NCBI RefSeq assembly: GCF_900110425.1
Contig: NZ_FODS01000001.1
Location: 186,001-250,000, forward strand
Source: Salinihabitans flavidus
GTDB taxonomy: Bacteria; Pseudomonadota; Alphaproteobacteria; Rhodobacterales; Rhodobacteraceae
Direction of reading: 5' to 3'
DNA: 64,000 bases
Both the position numbers and the translations under genes were made by a program. The notes under the pieces are model-generated. The model worked only from the letters and a program-made list of their open reading frames with translations. It was not told where the DNA came from and ran no database searches. The first letter of the stretch is position 1. Every line of letters starts with the position of its first letter. Shown piece after piece: positions 44,372-53,620 of the stretch.

Positions 44372-45766
44372 TCAGGCAGACTTCAGAAGGCCCTTTTGGG
44401 TCACTTCTTCAAGGCACTCGTCAAGCGATCTGCGAGCCCGTTCCACAAGTTGGTCGATCTCGTCGGTGCTGATCACCAGGGGCGGAGAAATGATCATTCG
44501 ATCGCCCACATGGCGCATCACCACGTTGTTGGCGAAGCAGCGTTCGCGGCAGATGAACCCCACCGTTCCGGCATCGGCGGCAAAGGCTGCCCGCGTCGCC
44601 TTGTCGGGCGTCAGTGCGATCGACGCCATCATCCCGCAAATCTTTGCCTCACCCACCAGCGGGTGATCGGCCAGCGCCTCCCATTTCTCTTTCAAATGCG
44701 GGCCCGCCACGTCGCGCACATGGCCGATCACGTTCTCCTCTTCGAGGATACGCAGGTTCTCCAGCGCAACGGATGCGGCAACCGGATGCCCCGAATAGGT
44801 GTAGCCGTGGTTGAATTCGCCCTGCCCGATCACATTCGCCACCTCGTCACAGACGATGGACCCACCAATCGGCGCGTACCCGGAACTCAGGCCCTTGGCG
44901 ATGGTCATGATATGCGGGCGAATGTTCATGGTCTGACTGCCGAACCAGTTGCCCGTGCGCCCGAAACCGCAGATTACCTCGTCGGCGATCAGAAGGATGC
45001 TGTATTGGTCGCAAATGCGTTGAATTTCAGGCCAGTATGTCTCCGGCGGCACGATCACACCGCCCGCGCCCTGCACCGGCTCCGCGATAAAGGCGGCCAC
45101 GCGCTCCTCTCCGAGTTCGTGGATCGCTTTCTCAAGCTCCTTCGCACGGGCAAAGCCGAAATCCTCGGGGCTGATGTCGCCGCCTTCGGCCCACCAGTTC
45201 GGTTGCGGAATGTGGTGGATGTCGGGAATCGGCAATCCGCCCTGTTCGTGCATCGGCACCATGCCGCCAAGGCTCGCCGCGCCCATGGTAGACCCGTGAT
45301 AGGCGTTTTTCCTGCTGATGATGATGCTCTTTTCCGGCTTGCCCTTCATCGCCCAGTAGTGACGCACCATGCGTATATTGGTGTCATTCGCCTCCGATCC
45401 GGACCCGGCGAAGAAAACGTGGTTGAGATCGCCCGGCGCCAGCTCCGCCAGCTTCGCGGAAAGCGCGATGGCGGGCACATGGCTGGTTTGGAAGAAAGTA
45501 TTGTAATAGGGAAGTTCACGCATCTGCCGTGCCGCGGCGTCGGCCAGTTCGGACCGTCCATAGCCGATATTCACGCACCAGAGCCCGGCCATCCCGTCCA
45601 GCATTTCGTTGCCCTCGGAATCGGTCAGCCAGACCCCATTCGCACGGGTAATGATTCGTGCACCTTTTTCCGCTAAGTCTTTCTGCGCGGTGAACGGGTG
45701 CATGTGATGTGCGGCATCCAGCGCCTGCAACTCGGCTGTCGGCATGTGATTCGTGATCGCGTCCAT
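44372..45766 (-). CDS. Class III aminotransferase, polyamine/omega-amino acid type
   Basis: 464 aa PLP enzyme. AHHMHPFTAQKDLAEKG, VFFAGSGSEANDTNIRMVRHYW, ADEVICGFGRTG and the Schiff-base Lys in IMTIAKGLSSGYAPIGG are all present, with the Lys preceded by a conserved Asp. The group includes putrescine-pyruvate and beta-alanine aminotransferases. Placement beside the Pot genes favours polyamine catabolism. GAGGACAGTC precedes ATG 45766. A TGATCAAATT motif lies 63-72 nt upstream of the start and may be its operator. Confidence 0.9.
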   Translation of the reverse strand: MDAITNHMPTAELQALDAAHHMHPFTAQKDLAEKGARIITRANGVWLTDSEGNEMLDGMAGLWCVNIGYGRSELADAAARQMRELPYYNTFFQTSHVPAIALSAKLAELAPGDLNHVFFAGSGSEANDTNIRMVRHYWAMKGKPEKSIIISRKNAYHGSTMGAASLGGMVPMHEQGGLPIPDIHHIPQPNWWAEGGDISPEDFGFARAKELEKAIHELGEERVAAFIAEPVQGAGGVIVPPETYWPEIQRICDQYSILLIADEVICGFGRTGNWFGSQTMNIRPHIMTIAKGLSSGYAPIGGSIVCDEVANVIGQGEFNHGYTYSGHPVAASVALENLRILEEENVIGHVRDVAGPHLKEKWEALADHPLVGEAKICGMMASIALTPDKATRAAFAADAGTVGFICRERCFANNVVMRHVGDRMIISPPLVISTDEIDQLVERARRSLDECLEEVTQKGLLKSA

Positions 45767-45828
45767 GACTGTCCTCATTTGAAGAAACTCAAGGCGCGAC
45801 AGGGATGCGCCTTCCCATTTTCAGGATA

Positions 45829-45838
45829 TGATCAAATT
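45829..45838. promoter_or_regulatory. Candidate GntR operator, aminotransferase side
   Basis: TGATCAAATT, with central palindrome TGATCA, in the gap between the gntR stop and the aminotransferase start. The identical 10 bases recur 55-64 nt before potF. Confidence 0.5.
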
Positions 45839-45858
45839 TTGGACTGTCAATCACCGAG

Positions 45859-46539
45859 TCAGGGATTGCCCGCCAGATCAAGCGCCTCGCGGACCTGAAC
45901 CATCCCTTGAACCACGTCCTTGCGGATCGCCTCTGCCGCGCGATCGGCGTCGCCTTTTCGCATCGCGTCAAGCGTTTCCTTGTGCTGATCCGGCAGGCTC
46001 TGCGTGCCCATCCGACCGCAAACCACCCGCAGCGACGGCCCGAACCGGAGCCACAGCCCATGCGAAAGCTGGGTCAGGATCGGTGAGTCCGCAATGGCAT
46101 AAAGTCGATTGTGGAACTCGAAATTGTGCTTGAGATAAGCGCCAACATCCCCTTTGTGAATTGCTTCATCAAGTTTTTTATCTATCTTTTCAAGCTGTTG
46201 AACATCGTCCTCGGTGGCCCGCTCCAATGCCTTGCGCGTCAGCTTTGGTTCGATCGCCTGCCGCGCGAACATCAGCTCCTCCAGATGCGCGGACGTCAGA
46301 ACCGGAACACAAACACGGCGGTTGCCCTGAAACTCCAGCGCGCCTTCCGACGTCAAGCGCCGGATCGCCTCGCGTACCGGTGTCATGCCTGCGCCAAGCC
46401 GCGCAACCAGTCCCTGGATCGTGACCGGCTGGCCCGGTGCCAGATCACCGAAAAGCACAAGATCGCGGAGACGTTCATAAACCTGCTGATGTGCGGGTGC
46501 ACGACGAGTCTCGGCGTTGGAAGGTCGCGATTCCGGCAT
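45859..46539 (-). CDS. GntR family regulator (FCD subfamily)
   Basis: 226 aa. An N-terminal winged helix (QVYERLRDLVLFGDLAPGQ; ARLGAGMTPVREAIRRLTSEG) is followed by a helical FCD ligand-binding domain (about 90-215) with the metal-site residues in HNFEFHNRLYAIADSP and His in DQHKETLDAM. FCD regulators usually repress until an organic acid or amine binds. It is flanked by the aminotransferase and the divergent potFGHI cluster, so polyamine catabolism is the likely target. Confidence 0.92.
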   Translation of the reverse strand: MPESRPSNAETRRAPAHQQVYERLRDLVLFGDLAPGQPVTIQGLVARLGAGMTPVREAIRRLTSEGALEFQGNRRVCVPVLTSAHLEELMFARQAIEPKLTRKALERATEDDVQQLEKIDKKLDEAIHKGDVGAYLKHNFEFHNRLYAIADSPILTQLSHGLWLRFGPSLRVVCGRMGTQSLPDQHKETLDAMRKGDADRAAEAIRKDVVQGMVQVREALDLAGNP

Positions 46540-46641
46540 TGTGCGATGCCTTTCATTTGAGCAAAAACAGGTGCTTGTCTACGAAACGACACTCTATTTC
46601 GGATCGCTCCATTTTACCATATTGCCATGAGGGTCGAAAAT

Positions 46642-46651
46642 TGATCAAATT
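46642..46651. promoter_or_regulatory. Candidate GntR operator, potF side
   Basis: TGATCAAATT, identical to the copy at 45829, here within TTGATCAA. It sits 55-64 nt upstream of the potF ATG, where a repressor would block the promoter. The gntR start is divergent at 46539. Confidence 0.5.
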
Positions 46652-46705
46652 ATTCATGCAATGAAATGATCGGGCGAAGATCCGGTTGGTCAACGGGAGA
46701 ATGAT

Positions 46706-47785
46706 ATGAGACTTGCGATTTTCACATCCGCTATTGCGCTGAGCGCGGCGATGGCCGGCGCCGAAGAAGTGCGCGTTTACAACTGGTCCGACTATATCGA
46801 TGAGGAGCTTCTAACGAAGTTCGAGGACGAAACCGGCATCGACCTGATCTACGACGTGTTTGACAGCAACGAGGTTCTGGAAACCAAAATGCTCGCCGGT
46901 GGTTCCGGCTATGACGTTGTGGTGCCCTCGGGAACCTTCCTGCAACGCCAGATCACGGCTGGTGCCTTCCAGAAGCTCGACAAATCCAAGTTGCCCAACC
47001 TCGAGAACATGTGGGACGTGGTGGAGAAACGCACGTCACAATATGATCCTGGCAACGAGTATTCCATAAACTACATGTGGGGCACGACGGGCATTGGGGT
47101 CAATCTTGACAAGGTCAGGGAAGCACTTGGCGAGGATGCGCCAATCAATAGCTGGGCTCTGGTGTTCGATCCGGCCAACATGGAGAAACTCGGCGATTGC
47201 GGTGTCCACTTCCTCGACGCCCCGGCCGAGATGATCCCCGCCGCGCTGAACTATATCGGAGAGAACCCTGACAGCCACGATCCCGACGTGATTGCCCAGG
47301 CTGAAGAGGTATACGGAGCAATCCGCCCCCACATTCAGAAATTCCACAGCTCGGAATACATCAACTCGCTGGCCAATGGCGATATTTGCGTGGCCGTCGG
47401 TTGGTCGGGTGACATCCTGCAAGCCCGCGACCGTGCGATCGAGGCCGATAACGGTGTCGACATCGCGTATCACGCACCCAAGGAGGGGGCACAGATGTGG
47501 TTCGACCAGATGGCGATTCCGGTCGACGCCCCCAACCCGGACGGCGCGCACAAGTTCCTGAATTTCATAATGGATGCCGAGAATATGGCGGCTGCTTCGA
47601 ACTACGTCTACTACGCCAACGGCAACAAGGCGTCGCAGGATTATCTGGTGGAGGACGTCATTGGCGATCCGGCGATCTATCCTGACGAGGAAACGCTCGA
47701 CAACCTGTTCACCACCACGCCCTACCCCGCCAAGGTGCAGCGGGTCGTGACTCGCCTCTGGACCAAGATCAAGTCCGGCACCTGA
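46706..47785 (+). CDS. potF: Polyamine ABC transporter substrate-binding protein
   Basis: 359 aa periplasmic binding protein. Signal peptide MRLAIFTSAIALSAAMAGA, mature start EEVRVYNWSDYIDEELLTKF. The polyamine-binding signature (VYNWSDYI, FLQRQITAGAFQKL, INYMWGTTGIGVN, WFDQMAIPVDAPN) is clear. It captures putrescine-type polyamines for the Pot permease. GGGAG lies about 7 nt before the ATG. A strong terminator-like hairpin separates it from potG, which would raise its level over the membrane parts. Confidence 0.95.
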   Translation: MRLAIFTSAIALSAAMAGAEEVRVYNWSDYIDEELLTKFEDETGIDLIYDVFDSNEVLETKMLAGGSGYDVVVPSGTFLQRQITAGAFQKLDKSKLPNLENMWDVVEKRTSQYDPGNEYSINYMWGTTGIGVNLDKVREALGEDAPINSWALVFDPANMEKLGDCGVHFLDAPAEMIPAALNYIGENPDSHDPDVIAQAEEVYGAIRPHIQKFHSSEYINSLANGDICVAVGWSGDILQARDRAIEADNGVDIAYHAPKEGAQMWFDQMAIPVDAPNPDGAHKFLNFIMDAENMAAASNYVYYANGNKASQDYLVEDVIGDPAIYPDEETLDNLFTTTPYPAKVQRVVTRLWTKIKSGT

Positions 47786-47798
47786 TAGAAAACGATCC

Positions 47799-47830
47799 GG
47801 CCCGCGCAGACCTCCCTGCGCGGGCCTTTT
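47799..47830 (+). terminator. Intrinsic terminator/attenuator between potF and potG
   Basis: Perfect 11-bp stem GGCCCGCGCAG / CTGCGCGGGCC with loop ACCTCC and a TTTT run directly after it. It lies 13 nt past the potF stop and 26 nt before potG. Partial termination here would give more binding protein than transporter. Confidence 0.8.
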
Positions 47831-47856
47831 CATGCGCATACCAAGGAAACCCCGAC

Positions 47857-48981
47857 ATGGCGGAAACCATCTTTGCCCCCTGGGACGATCCGAACGCCAA
47901 ACCCTTGATCAGATTTCGCAACGTGACCAAGCGATTCGGCGAGTTCACGGCCATCGACGACCTCACAATCGACATATACGAGCGTGAATTCTTTGCGCTT
48001 CTAGGCCCCTCCGGTTGCGGCAAGACAACTCTCATGCGCATGCTTGGCGGTTTCGAAACCCCGACCGAAGGCCAAATTGAACTGGCCGGCAAGGATATCG
48101 CCAGAGTTCCGCCCAACAAGCGGTCGGTGAACATGATGTTCCAGAGCTACGCGCTTTTTCCGCATCTGAGTATCTGGGACAATATCGCTTTCGGTTTGCG
48201 TCGAGGTCGGATGCCAAAGGCCGAGATCGCAAACCGTGTCGAGGAAATGCTCCGCCTGACCCGACTGGAAAAATTTGCCCGTCGCAAGCCACACCAGATA
48301 TCCGGCGGTCAACGTCAGCGCGTCGCACTTGCACGCTCTCTCGCCAAGGCGCCGACGCTTCTGCTTCTGGATGAGCCGCTGGGCGCTCTCGACAAGAAGC
48401 TGCGGCAGGATACGCAGTTCGAGTTGATGGATATTCAGGAACGCACCGGCACCACCTTCGTGATTGTCACCCACGACCAGGAAGAAGCAATGACGGTGGC
48501 CAGCCGCGTCGCGGTCATGGAAGATGGAAGGATCGTGCAGGTTGCCACACCGGATGCCATCTATGAGACCCCGAATTCCGTCTATGTCGCTGACTTCATC
48601 GGGGACGTGAACATCATTGTTGGTCGCGCCGATCCGCAGGGTGACAAGGTACATCTCAACTGGGCCGAAGGACAGCCAAAGTTCATCGGAACGCCCGCCA
48701 GTCCTTTCGAAAAGGGCCAGACCTGCCATTACGCAATCCGTCCCGAAAAGATCTCCATCTCGGCGCAGAAACCCGAAGGCGCTACAAACACGGTTGAGGG
48801 GAAAGTGCTCGACATTGCCTATCTCGGTAACATTTCGACCTATCATGTGGAGCTTGCGGGCGGGCAAGTCATCAAGGCGCAGAAGGCCAACAATCGTCGC
48901 ATTTCACGACGCAGCTTCACCTGGGGGGATCAGGTCTGGCTAAGCTGGACGGATACCGCCGGCATCCTGCTGGAGCGTTGA
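47857..48981 (+). CDS. potG: Polyamine ABC transporter ATP-binding protein
   Basis: 374 aa. Walker A in LLGPSGCGKTTLMRMLGGF, signature ISGGQRQRVALARSLA, Walker B LLLLDEPLGALDKKL and the H-loop TFVIVTHDQEEAMTV are intact. A TOBE-type C-terminal domain (about 285-365) is present. It energises polyamine import at the inner membrane with the two following permeases. Start spacing to potF is 71 nt, with the terminator in between. Confidence 0.95.
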   Translation: MAETIFAPWDDPNAKPLIRFRNVTKRFGEFTAIDDLTIDIYEREFFALLGPSGCGKTTLMRMLGGFETPTEGQIELAGKDIARVPPNKRSVNMMFQSYALFPHLSIWDNIAFGLRRGRMPKAEIANRVEEMLRLTRLEKFARRKPHQISGGQRQRVALARSLAKAPTLLLLDEPLGALDKKLRQDTQFELMDIQERTGTTFVIVTHDQEEAMTVASRVAVMEDGRIVQVATPDAIYETPNSVYVADFIGDVNIIVGRADPQGDKVHLNWAEGQPKFIGTPASPFEKGQTCHYAIRPEKISISAQKPEGATNTVEGKVLDIAYLGNISTYHVELAGGQVIKAQKANNRRISRRSFTWGDQVWLSWTDTAGILLER

Positions 48982-48984
48982 GTC

Positions 48985-49875
48985 ATGCGCCGCTTTGCCC
49001 TTATCGCCGTTCCCTATCTGTGGCTCCTGGCCCTGTTCCTGGTGCCTTTCATCATTGTCCTGAAGATCTCTCTTTCAGATATCGCTCTGGCGATTCCCCC
49101 CTATACGCCGACACTTGATCTGTCCGAAGGGTGGGCCGGGATCAGGAGGTTTTTCGCAGGGCTCGATTTTGAGAACTTCCGCTTTCTCGCCACCGACAAT
49201 CTCTACTGGAAAGCCTATCTCTCAAGCCTGCAGATTGCGGCTGTTGCCACCCTACTGACGTTGCTCGTTGGCTACCCTATCGCCTACGGAATGGCCCGCG
49301 CCCCTCAGGAATGGCGCGCGACGCTGCTCATGCTGGTGATCTTGCCGTTCTGGACCAGCTTTCTGATCCGGGTCTATTCTTGGATGGGGATCCTCTCGAC
49401 AGAGGGGTATCTCAATCAGCTTCTGATCTGGGCAGGTCTGATCGAGAACCCGTTGACCATTCTAAACACCCCGGTGGCAGTCTATATCGGCATCGTCTAC
49501 ACGTATCTTCCTTTCATGATACTGCCAATATATGCCGCGCTGGAGAAGCTCGACGAGAGCCTTCTCGAAGCCGCTGAAGATCTTGGCTGTTCGCGCCTTA
49601 CTGCCTTCTGGCTTGTCACTGTACCGCTTTCGAAACAGGGAATCATCGCGGGCTGCTTTCTCGTATTCATCCCGACCATAGGGGAATTCGTGATTCCATC
49701 ACTGCTCGGCGGATCGCGCACATTGATGATCGGCAAAGTACTGTGGGAAGAGTTCTTCTCCAATCGCGACTGGCCGGTGGCTTCGGCGGTGGCGGTGATC
49801 CTTTTGCTGATCCTGATTGTGCCGATCATCCTGTTTCAACGGAATCAGCAGAAGCAGAGGGAAACGGACACATGA
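48985..49875 (+). CDS. potH: Polyamine ABC transporter permease
   Basis: 296 aa, about six membrane helices. The EAA loop that contacts the ATPase is ESLLEAAEDLGCSRLTAFW (about residue 190), as in PotH/PotB. It starts 3 nt after the potG stop. The last codons overlap potI (ATGA). Confidence 0.93.
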   Translation: MRRFALIAVPYLWLLALFLVPFIIVLKISLSDIALAIPPYTPTLDLSEGWAGIRRFFAGLDFENFRFLATDNLYWKAYLSSLQIAAVATLLTLLVGYPIAYGMARAPQEWRATLLMLVILPFWTSFLIRVYSWMGILSTEGYLNQLLIWAGLIENPLTILNTPVAVYIGIVYTYLPFMILPIYAALEKLDESLLEAAEDLGCSRLTAFWLVTVPLSKQGIIAGCFLVFIPTIGEFVIPSLLGGSRTLMIGKVLWEEFFSNRDWPVASAVAVILLLILIVPIILFQRNQQKQRETDT

Positions 49876-50696
49876 GGCGGTTCACCTGGTTCAATACAAC
49901 CTCTCTGACGCTGGGATTTGCCTTTCTCTATCTGCCCATGATCATTCTGGTGATCTACAGCTTCAACGATTCCAAGCTCGTGACCGTGTGGGCTGGATTC
50001 TCAACCCGTTGGTATGGCGAGTTGATACAGAACGATGCGTTTCTGGATGCCGCCTGGGTCACGATCAAGGTCGCCGGAATATCCTCAACCTTGGCGACGG
50101 TTCTGGGAACGATGGCGGCGATCGTCATGGTGCGAATGGGGCGCTTCCACGGGCGAACCCTATTCTCCGGCATGATCTATGCACCGCTTGTCATGCCAGA
50201 GGTCATCACTGGCCTGTCACTTCTTCTGCTCTTTATCGGGCTCGGGCTCGACAGAGGGGTGTTCACGATCATTCTGGCACACACGACCTTCTCCATGTGC
50301 TATGTCTCGGTCGTTGTCTCATCGCGCCTCATAAGCTTCGACACGTCTCTGGAAGAAGCCGCGCTTGATCTGGGGTGCTCGCCTTTGCAGGCGTTTCGCC
50401 TCGTCACCCTGCCGATCATCGCACCCGCGGTTATCTCAGGCTGGCTTCTTGCCTTTACGCTTTCACTCGATGACCTGGTGATCGCATCCTTCACATCCGG
50501 TCCATCGGCGACAACATTGCCTATGAAAATCTGGAGTTCCGTTCGCCTGGGCGTGAGCCCCGAAATCAACGCGCTTTCGACCCTCATGATCGCCGTGGTC
50601 ACGGTCGGAGTCGTGACGGCATCTTTGATATCAAAGCGCGCGGCGGTGCAGCAGCGCCGCGATGAACAGGCTGCGGATCGCGCGGGGATGGCGTGA
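49872..50696 (+). CDS. potI: Polyamine ABC transporter permease
   Basis: 274 aa with about six helices. EAA loop SLEEAALDLGCSPLQAFRL is followed by FTLSLDDLVIASFTSGP, typical of PotI/PotC. ATG 49872 overlaps the potH TGA by 4 nt; a longer frame into potH is a shadow. Its stop overlaps the GTG of the oxidase gene. Confidence 0.93.
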   Translation: MRRFTWFNTTSLTLGFAFLYLPMIILVIYSFNDSKLVTVWAGFSTRWYGELIQNDAFLDAAWVTIKVAGISSTLATVLGTMAAIVMVRMGRFHGRTLFSGMIYAPLVMPEVITGLSLLLLFIGLGLDRGVFTIILAHTTFSMCYVSVVVSSRLISFDTSLEEAALDLGCSPLQAFRLVTLPIIAPAVISGWLLAFTLSLDDLVIASFTSGPSATTLPMKIWSSVRLGVSPEINALSTLMIAVVTVGVVTASLISKRAAVQQRRDEQAADRAGMA

Positions 50697-52018
50697 AGCG
50701 GATTGCCGACACTTACGCCTATGGTCCGGGTCCGATCGAGCGTTGCTTCTGGACCCGGACGCCCCCTGATCTGACCTGGCCTCGCTTGAGCGGAGACCTT
50801 GACGCCGACGTTGCCGTGATCGGCGCCGGCTTCACCGGGCTGACCGCTGCCCTGCATCTCGCGGAGGCGGGGCTTTCGGTGGCAGTGCTTGAAGCCGAGC
50901 AACCGGGCTGGGGCGCGTCTGGGCGCAATGGTGGATTCTGCTGTCTTGGCGGCGCTCGCATTTCACATGACACACTCGTGCGGCGGGTCGGCGAAGACGG
51001 AGCGCGCGACTGGTATCGGACAGAACAACGCGCTGTCGATTTCGTGGCCTCACAACTGACCCGGCTGAAGATCGAGGCGGACACCCATTCGCACGGAGAA
51101 ACCATGCTTGCGCACAGGCCGCGTGACTTCGACAGGCTTGTGTCCGACGCGGAGCGAACCGCCTCTGTCCTCGGCGTGCGGGCCGAAGTGATCGCCGCAA
51201 GCGATCTGGTGAAGCACGGCATGGCTGGACCGTTTCACGGCGGCGTGACGCTACCCGTGGGCTTCGGCCTCAATCCGCGCAAATACGTGCTGGGGCTTGC
51301 CCAAGCCGCCTCCGCCGCCGGGGTCGCGGGGTTCGGAAATAGCCCGGTTCAAACCATGCGCGCAACGAACGGAGACCACGAACTTGCGACACCCGCTGGA
51401 GCGGTGCGAGCAAAGCGTGTCATTGTTGCCACCAACGGGTATTCGGCTGAGACTCTCCCGCCCTGGATGGCCGGGCGCTATATGCCGGTGCAATCAAATG
51501 TGATCGTGACGCGCCCACTTACGGATGCGGAGCTTGAGGCGCAGGGCTGGACCAGCGCGCAGATTGCCTATGACAGCCGCAACCTGCTTCACTATTTCCG
51601 CCTGATGCCGGACCGGCGTTTCCTCTTCGGGATGCGCGGCGGACTGCGCACGACCAAAGGCGTCCAGAATCATATGGAAAAGAGTGTTCGTCGCGATTTT
51701 GAGACGATGTTTCCTGCGTGGTCGCACGTGGAAACCCCCTGGTTCTGGTCCGGCTTTGCCTGCATGGCGCGCAATATGACCCCCTTTGCGGGCGAAATTC
51801 CCGGCCAGCCCGGCGTCTTCGCGGCCTTCGCCTATCACGGCAACGGTGTCGCGATGGGCAGCTATGCGGGGGCGGCGATTGCTGACCGGCTATTGGGTCG
51901 AGGCGAACATCCAGTTTCCGCCCTACTCGATCACCCTGCAGGTCGATTCCCGGGCGGTGCGTTCAGACGTCTGGCCCTTTGGCCTGCATACGGATACTAC
52001 GCACTCAAAGACCGCTGA
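50693..52018 (+). CDS. FAD-dependent oxidoreductase, PuuB-like polyamine oxidase
   Basis: 441 aa DAO-type flavoenzyme. VAVIGAGFTGLTAALHLAEAG and GASGRNGGFCCLGG (covalent-flavin style motif region) are followed by GFACMARNMTPFAGEIPGQP and AFAYHGNGVAMGSYAG, close in layout to gamma-glutamylputrescine oxidase PuuB. Its GTG overlaps the potI stop, so it belongs to the pot transcript and probably oxidises the imported amine or its derivative. A glutamylputrescine ligase (puuA) is not in the window, so the exact substrate is open. Confidence 0.88.
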   Translation: MKRIADTYAYGPGPIERCFWTRTPPDLTWPRLSGDLDADVAVIGAGFTGLTAALHLAEAGLSVAVLEAEQPGWGASGRNGGFCCLGGARISHDTLVRRVGEDGARDWYRTEQRAVDFVASQLTRLKIEADTHSHGETMLAHRPRDFDRLVSDAERTASVLGVRAEVIAASDLVKHGMAGPFHGGVTLPVGFGLNPRKYVLGLAQAASAAGVAGFGNSPVQTMRATNGDHELATPAGAVRAKRVIVATNGYSAETLPPWMAGRYMPVQSNVIVTRPLTDAELEAQGWTSAQIAYDSRNLLHYFRLMPDRRFLFGMRGGLRTTKGVQNHMEKSVRRDFETMFPAWSHVETPWFWSGFACMARNMTPFAGEIPGQPGVFAAFAYHGNGVAMGSYAGAAIADRLLGRGEHPVSALLDHPAGRFPGGAFRRLALWPAYGYYALKDR

Positions 52019-52836
52019 AGCGCGTCCCACTCCAGCTTCAGACCGGCGCCATACTCCTCGCGGCCATTCTCAACCTGCCAGAGGCAATAGGCCGCCATAC
52101 GCCAGTGATACCATGGCGCGAGTTTTTGGTAACGCGTGGACAGTTCCGTATCCGCATAAGCGTCCAAAAACTGCGCCTCTTCCGCGGGACTCAACACATG
52201 CCCGCGATAGAGATGCTGCATGGCGGGTGAGAGAAAAACGCCAATATCTTCACATGGATCGCCAATAGCGGGACATTGCCAGTCGATAAGATAAAGACCG
52301 CTTTCGTTCGCGATCAGGTTCCCCGGCACAATATCCCCATGCAGCAACGCCTTCTGACCGCAAGGCGGGACAGCCATCCGTGGGCGCGCCTCCTGAAGAT
52401 CCTGCCCGGATGAACACAGATCGAGAATCAACTCGGTATGATATGCAATTTCCGCACTGCCATCCGGAGCCTTGCGCAACCCTGATGGTGCGCGCAAACG
52501 GTGCAAACGCCGCACCGTTGCCGCCACCACGTCAACATCGGACCGCCAGAGAGTTCCAGGGATCATTGTGTAGACAAGGCAGATCCCCAATGGGGTTGGG
52601 ATATCTACCAGAAGTCTCGGCACGAGCCCGGTACCCGAGAGATGCCGCAAGAGCGCCGCTTCTGCCATCGGATCATTGGGAAACATCGGATTTCGGCTTT
52701 TCCGGGAATAGAGCTTCACGGCAACCGCCTGCCCCTCCCTGCCCGTGATCTGCCATGCCCGGTTCGTCCGTCCGCCTAGCATCTGCCGCCACACGGCACC
52801 GCACAGTTCCGGGCGTGCGGATTCAACGGCACTCAC
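51997..52836 (-). CDS. Phosphotransferase (APH/choline-kinase-like)
   Basis: 279 aa kinase-fold protein. AVKLYSRKSRNP may supply the nucleotide Lys, HGDIVPGNLI (His166, Asp168, Asn173) is the catalytic loop and LIDWQCPAIGDPCEDIG (Asp185) the metal site. Substrate unknown (choline, ethanolamine, aminoglycoside or fructosamine type). The 3' end overlaps the convergent oxidase gene by 22 nt. It lies downstream of flgD on the same strand (99-nt gap), but seems functionally separate. Confidence 0.85.
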   Translation of the reverse strand: MSAVESARPELCGAVWRQMLGGRTNRAWQITGREGQAVAVKLYSRKSRNPMFPNDPMAEAALLRHLSGTGLVPRLLVDIPTPLGICLVYTMIPGTLWRSDVDVVAATVRRLHRLRAPSGLRKAPDGSAEIAYHTELILDLCSSGQDLQEARPRMAVPPCGQKALLHGDIVPGNLIANESGLYLIDWQCPAIGDPCEDIGVFLSPAMQHLYRGHVLSPAEEAQFLDAYADTELSTRYQKLAPWYHWRMAAYCLWQVENGREEYGAGLKLEWDALQRSLSA

Positions 52837-52935
52837 GACTTCGGAGGGGGCTGTGCAGGTGCGTGGTGTCAGTGCGCCACTCCGATCTTGAAATCCTGCC
52901 AGACGCTAGTCGAGATCGAACGACACAGCAAGATA

Positions 52936-53610
52936 TTAGGTCGCCTCGCGCAACGCTGCAACTTGATTGGCTGATATCCGTGCGCCACCTTCGAGCACCA
53001 GCACGGTGTCGCCATTTTCCCCCGTTGCTTCCACGATCCTGGAGTAAACGTCGGCATAGCTGGCACCAACAGACTCTTCATTGACGAAACTCTCCACCTC
53101 GAAATGATAATGACCATGAGGCAAGGGAACTCCATCCTGCCCCATGCCATCCCAGGAATAGGACTCTCCGGATATGGGAATGTTCACCCGATCAACCTCG
53201 GTACCTTCCCCATTGTAGACTACCAGATCAGCCGAATCAGCGCCTGCATTCGGCGCGGGCAACACCTCGATCGCATCGCCATCGAAGTAGCCCGGCGCCG
53301 CAACCCGCGCTTCCATCCCGATCCAGTTTGAAAGCTGCGCCATACCCATGGCACCCAATTGAACCACCATGTTGTTGAGCAGATCATTGGTGAGCACCTG
53401 CTGCTCGACAGAGGAAAACTGAGCGAGTTGGGCCGCGTATTCCGAAGAATCGAGCGGGTTGAGCGGATCCTGATTTTGAGCCTGCGCAGTGAGCATTTTC
53501 AGAAAGGTTTCAAAGTCCGAGGTCAGGGCCGACGCGCCCTTGTCGCTGGTCGTCGGCGCCGCAGAGGCCCCGGGCTGCGCGGCGGTCGCCGCTGTCGAGG
53601 ATACGGTCAC
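52936..53610 (-). CDS. flgD: Flagellar hook assembly (capping) protein FlgD
   Basis: 224 aa. The signature FLKMLTAQAQNQDPLNPLDSSEYAAQLAQFSSVEQQ (in part: QDPLNPLDSSEYAAQLAQF) and an FnIII/Ig-like C-terminal half (GESYSWDGMGQDGVPLPHG) define FlgD, the scaffold for hook polymerisation. GTG start with AGGAG about 8 nt upstream. It lies 10 nt after fliK, an ordinary fliK-flgD pair. Confidence 0.93.
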   Translation of the reverse strand: MTVSSTAATAAQPGASAAPTTSDKGASALTSDFETFLKMLTAQAQNQDPLNPLDSSEYAAQLAQFSSVEQQVLTNDLLNNMVVQLGAMGMAQLSNWIGMEARVAAPGYFDGDAIEVLPAPNAGADSADLVVYNGEGTEVDRVNIPISGESYSWDGMGQDGVPLPHGHYHFEVESFVNEESVGASYADVYSRIVEATGENGDTVLVLEGGARISANQVAALREAT

Positions 53611-53620
53611 TGTGTTTCTC

